Both the position numbers and the translations under genes were made by a program. DNA of 64,000 bases from Taibaiella koreensis (GTDB lineage: Bacteria > Bacteroidota > Bacteroidia > Chitinophagales > Chitinophagaceae). A model generated the notes under the pieces. That model did no database searches. It saw only the letters and a program-made list of their open reading frames with translations, and was not told where the DNA came from. Shown here piece after piece: positions 61,174-64,000 of this stretch; positions within the stretch are counted from its first letter, which is position 1, and each line of letters starts with the position of its first letter. The DNA lies in the NCBI RefSeq assembly GCF_003545715.1, contig NZ_QVNU01000003.1, positions 372,001 through 436,000 of the forward strand, given 5' to 3'.

Positions 61174-62907
61174 ATGTCTAGATCCAAGCAACCGGCTGCG
61201 GCCAAACCCAATATGATGCAGCTGCTAAAGCCCTATTCCGGCCTTATCGCCGGGCTGCTGCTCTTCGCTTTGCTCAGCAATGCGCTCAACCTGGTGGTGC
61301 CCAAGATCATCCAGAGCGGCATTGATGATTTCGGCAAGGGCGGCTTCAGCATCGGGCGCGTAGCCTGGGAATTTTCCATAGCTGCCGTGCTCATCTTCGT
61401 ACTGCTGTACCTGCAAAGCATTATCCAAACCTATGCCTCTGAAAAGGTGGCACGGGACCTGCGTAAGCAATTATCGGCCAAAATCAGCCAGCAAAGCTAT
61501 CTCTATATCCAGGAGGCCACGCCGGGCAAGCTGCTCACCAACCTTACCTCCGATGTGGACGCGATCAAGATGTTTGTATCCCAGGCGATCGTGTCCATCG
61601 TTTCTTCCATTGTATTGATCATTGGCGCCAGCATCCTGCTGCTTAATATCAACTGGAAGCTCGGGCTCCTGGTGCTGGGCATTATTCCTATTATTGCCGT
61701 TACTTTTTTCCTGGTGCTCAAGCGGGTAAGGATCCTGTTCAAGAAAGGCCAGGAGGTGGTCGACTGGCTCAATAAAGTGATCAACGAAAGCATACTGGGG
61801 GCGGCCCTGATACGGGTGCTCAATGCACAATCGATGGAGTACAGCAAATTCATGGATGCGAGCCGGGAAGGCAAAAACCTGGGCATGTCCATTCTCAAGC
61901 TATTTGCCATGCTGATACCGGTGATCGTGCTTACCTCCAACCTGGCGCGGCTGGGCGTGCTTACCGTAGGTGGCCATTATGTGATCAACGGCAGCATGAC
62001 CCTGGGTGAGTTCGCGGCCTTCAGCAGCTATATCTCGATCCTTATCTTCCCAATCCTTATCATCGGCTTCATGAGCAATGTAATCGCCCGGGCTTCGGCT
62101 TCCTATGGTCGTATCTATGCTACGCTGCATGCGCCCGATACCGTCGATAACGGCACGGTGAGCCGCGAGCTGGAAGGCAACATCGAGCTGCGGAACATTA
62201 CGGTGAAATATGGGGAGAAGGCGGCGCTCAAAGATGTTTCTTTCGATATAAAAGCCGGCAGCCGTACTGCAATTATCGGTCCTACTGCAGCCGGCAAGTC
62301 GCAGCTGCTTTACCTGCTGACCACATTGATCAAGCCCGATGAAGGAGAGATACTTTTCGATGGTATCCCCATTACAGCATACCGGCAGGAAACCCTGCTG
62401 AGCCAGATCGGCCTTGCTTTCCAGGACAGCATTATTTTTAATATGAGTCTGCGGGAGAATATCGCGTTCAATGCACAGGTAACCGAAGCGGCCATGGAAA
62501 AAGCCATTGCTACAGCCGAGCTGCAGGATTTTGTAGCCGGATTGCCACAGCAGCTGGAAACGATCGTCTCCGAAAGGGGAAGCAGTCTTTCGGGCGGTCA
62601 GAAACAGCGCGTTATGCTGGCGCGGGCTTTGGCTATTGAGCCGAAGATATTGTTGCTGGACGACTTCACGGCCAGGGTTGACGCGCCTACGGAACAAAAG
62701 ATACTGACCAATGTGCAACGCAACTATCCCGACCTTACCCTGGTGTCGATCACGCAAAAGATCGAGTCGGCCAGGGACTACGACCAGATTATCCTGCTCA
62801 TGGAGGGCGAGCTGGTGGCCAGAGGTACTCATGAGGAGCTGATGAATACCTGTCCCGAATATGTGCAGATCTACGATTCGCAGCAGTCGCTTCCGCATAG
62901 TCATTAG
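61174..62907 (+). CDS. ABC exporter half with degenerate nucleotide site
   Basis: The 577-residue protein has six transmembrane helices (about 20-310) followed by a nucleotide-binding domain. The Walker A is GPTAAGKSQ and the signature is LSGGQKQRV. Walker B reads ILLLDDFTARVD: the usual catalytic Glu is Asp (D497). The switch His is replaced by Gln (Q528, in SITQKIES). Both replacements mark the degenerate site of heterodimeric exporters of the TM287/288 type, so it should pair with the next gene product. A small hairpin TGCCGC-TTT-GCGGCA lies in its leader at 61140-61154. The cargo is unknown; drugs, lipids or peptides are all possible. Confidence 0.92.
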   Translation: MSRSKQPAAAKPNMMQLLKPYSGLIAGLLLFALLSNALNLVVPKIIQSGIDDFGKGGFSIGRVAWEFSIAAVLIFVLLYLQSIIQTYASEKVARDLRKQLSAKISQQSYLYIQEATPGKLLTNLTSDVDAIKMFVSQAIVSIVSSIVLIIGASILLLNINWKLGLLVLGIIPIIAVTFFLVLKRVRILFKKGQEVVDWLNKVINESILGAALIRVLNAQSMEYSKFMDASREGKNLGMSILKLFAMLIPVIVLTSNLARLGVLTVGGHYVINGSMTLGEFAAFSSYISILIFPILIIGFMSNVIARASASYGRIYATLHAPDTVDNGTVSRELEGNIELRNITVKYGEKAALKDVSFDIKAGSRTAIIGPTAAGKSQLLYLLTTLIKPDEGEILFDGIPITAYRQETLLSQIGLAFQDSIIFNMSLRENIAFNAQVTEAAMEKAIATAELQDFVAGLPQQLETIVSERGSSLSGGQKQRVMLARALAIEPKILLLDDFTARVDAPTEQKILTNVQRNYPDLTLVSITQKIESARDYDQIILLMEGELVARGTHEELMNTCPEYVQIYDSQQSLPHSH

Positions 62908-62955
62908 TAAGATTGCCTAAACGATTGTCGCGTCCCTTAATCTTTTAATTACCAC

Positions 62956-64000
62956 ATGAACTATAATCTCAATACTGATCAAAAGAGCAGCACCCGCGCA
63001 GCGGTAAAAAAGATGCTGCAGTTCATGGCTTCGGAGAAGAAGGAGCTCTACCTGGCCTTCTTCGTTATGATGCTGAATGCGGGCATTACCATGCTTACGC
63101 CATATCTTATCGGCTATACGATCGACCATTATATCCAGGCAGGACAGTACCAGGGGGTACTGCACTTTGCGGGGCTGTTGCTGGTACTGTATATTATATG
63201 GGCCGGTACAGAATACCTGCAAACCAAACTGATGGGCGGGGTGGGGCAACGTATGCTGTACAGCCTGCGCAACGCTGTATTCAGCAAGCTGCAGCAATTG
63301 CCGGTTGCCTTTTTTAACCAGAATAAAAGCGGTGATCTCATCTCCCGCATCAACAGCGATACCGATAAAGTGAACCAGTTCTTTTCACAATCGCTCATGC
63401 AATTTGTCGACAGCATCTTTACCATGCTGGGCGCTGCTATCTTCCTCATCAGCATTAACGTAAAGCTGGGCGGGGCATCATTGGCGCCGGCGGTAGCTAT
63501 CCTGCTGTTTGTTCAGCTGGTCTCCGCCTGGGTGAAAAAGAAGAACGCGGCCAGCATGAAGAGCACCGGCGACCTGAGCGCTGAGATACAGGAAAGCCTG
63601 CAGAATTTTAAAACCATTATTACCTTCAACCGGCGCGACTATTTCCGCCGGCGCTTCGATGAGGCCAATGAGAAAAATTATCAATCGGCGATAAAGGCCG
63701 GGTTGGCCAACAACGTTTTTACACCTGTATTCACTTTGTTTTCCAATGTAGCGCAGCTTATCGTGCTGGTATATGGTATTTACTTGATCACACAGGGGGA
63801 GTTTACTATCGGTCTGCTCATCAGCTTTATCGCCTATGTACAGAACTTTTACCTGCCTTTGCGCCAGCTGGCGGCTTTATGGGCGGGCTTCCAGGCAGCG
63901 ATGGCGGCATGGGACCGTATCGCGGTAATTCTGCAACTGGAGGTACCTCCGGCAATTACCGATAAAGTGCCGCTTTCTGCCAGCGGCGACCGGCCGCTAC
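62956..64000 (+). CDS. ABC exporter half (3'-truncated by window edge)
   Basis: The frame opens at ATG 62956 and stays open to the end of the window (348 codons). It encodes six transmembrane helices, with recognisable ABC-exporter segments LQQLPVAFFNQNKSGDLISR, then INSDTDKVNQFFSQSL and IQESLQNFKTIITFNRRDYF. The nucleotide-binding domain lies beyond the window. It starts 48 bases after the preceding half-exporter and very probably forms a heterodimer with it, providing the intact catalytic site. That can be confirmed only with the missing sequence. Confidence 0.9.
   Translation, partial: MNYNLNTDQKSSTRAAVKKMLQFMASEKKELYLAFFVMMLNAGITMLTPYLIGYTIDHYIQAGQYQGVLHFAGLLLVLYIIWAGTEYLQTKLMGGVGQRMLYSLRNAVFSKLQQLPVAFFNQNKSGDLISRINSDTDKVNQFFSQSLMQFVDSIFTMLGAAIFLISINVKLGGASLAPAVAILLFVQLVSAWVKKKNAASMKSTGDLSAEIQESLQNFKTIITFNRRDYFRRRFDEANEKNYQSAIKAGLANNVFTPVFTLFSNVAQLIVLVYGIYLITQGEFTIGLLISFIAYVQNFYLPLRQLAALWAGFQAAMAAWDRIAVILQLEVPPAITDKVPLSASGDRPL

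Overview
The window reads as a chromosomal segment of a member of the Bacteroidota, most likely of the Chitinophagales. The support is type IX secretion C-terminal sorting domains, a CHU_C/gliding-type C-terminus, BatD/BatE, a short NuoG, a TonB-dependent receptor with an N-terminal carboxypeptidase-like domain, GG-leader lanthipeptide precursors, and many promoters of the Bacteroidota form TAnnTTTG. No species is claimed. Gene density is high, and I see no tRNA, rRNA, CRISPR array or intact insertion sequence.

Positions 1-14083 hold most of the NADH:quinone oxidoreductase (complex I) operon: nuoE (cut by the left edge), nuoF, G, H, I, J, K, L, M, N. It is broken three times by unrelated cargo. 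Between nuoE and nuoF lie an AlkD-like protein, a VOC/PhnB-like protein, a secreted SecD-P1-like protein and a tiny lipoprotein. Between nuoF and nuoG lies a four-helix-bundle (S23/IVP-type) protein. Between nuoL and nuoM lies a secreted MORN/YwqK-TonB_C protein. Near-identical 35-45 base leaders precede the VOC gene and nuoG. The operon ends in a clear terminator, followed by an outer-membrane barrel protein, a gamma-class carbonic anhydrase, a META-domain lipoprotein and a secreted trypsin-like protease.

Positions 18326-28986, minus strand, are the most striking part. This is a compact five-gene operon with an Hsp70/actin-fold ATPase, a single-pass protein with a cytosolic coiled coil, an 1830-residue protein that appears to join a SEDS (RodA/FtsW-like) polytopic domain to a complete penicillin-binding transpeptidase domain (SxxK, SxN, KTG), and two single-pass proteins. 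The parts parallel an MreB-MreC-RodA-PBP2 elongation complex but are built differently. I propose it as a candidate undescribed envelope-synthesis or remodelling system.

Positions 29146-40481 hold a fatty-acid/sphingolipid-type hydroxylase, an orphan paaA, a T9SS cargo protein, mqo, the rimP-nusA-infB operon with a terminator-like hairpin in its leader, ridA, csbD and a NarL-type response regulator. Positions 40636-52589 hold a large PKD/CHU_C surface protein, two short orphan lanthipeptide-like precursors (44223 and 49005-49175), gyrB, two small membrane proteins, a decayed stretch, and an M16 peptidase carrying an exact in-frame 150-base tandem duplication.

Positions 52978-64000 hold batD-batE without batA/B, a geranylgeranyl-reductase-like flavoprotein, a CxxS thioredoxin-like protein, a MerR regulator with a long low-complexity N-terminus, a TonB-dependent receptor, and two adjacent ABC half-exporters. 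The first exporter has the degenerate catalytic residues typical of heterodimers; the second runs off the right edge.
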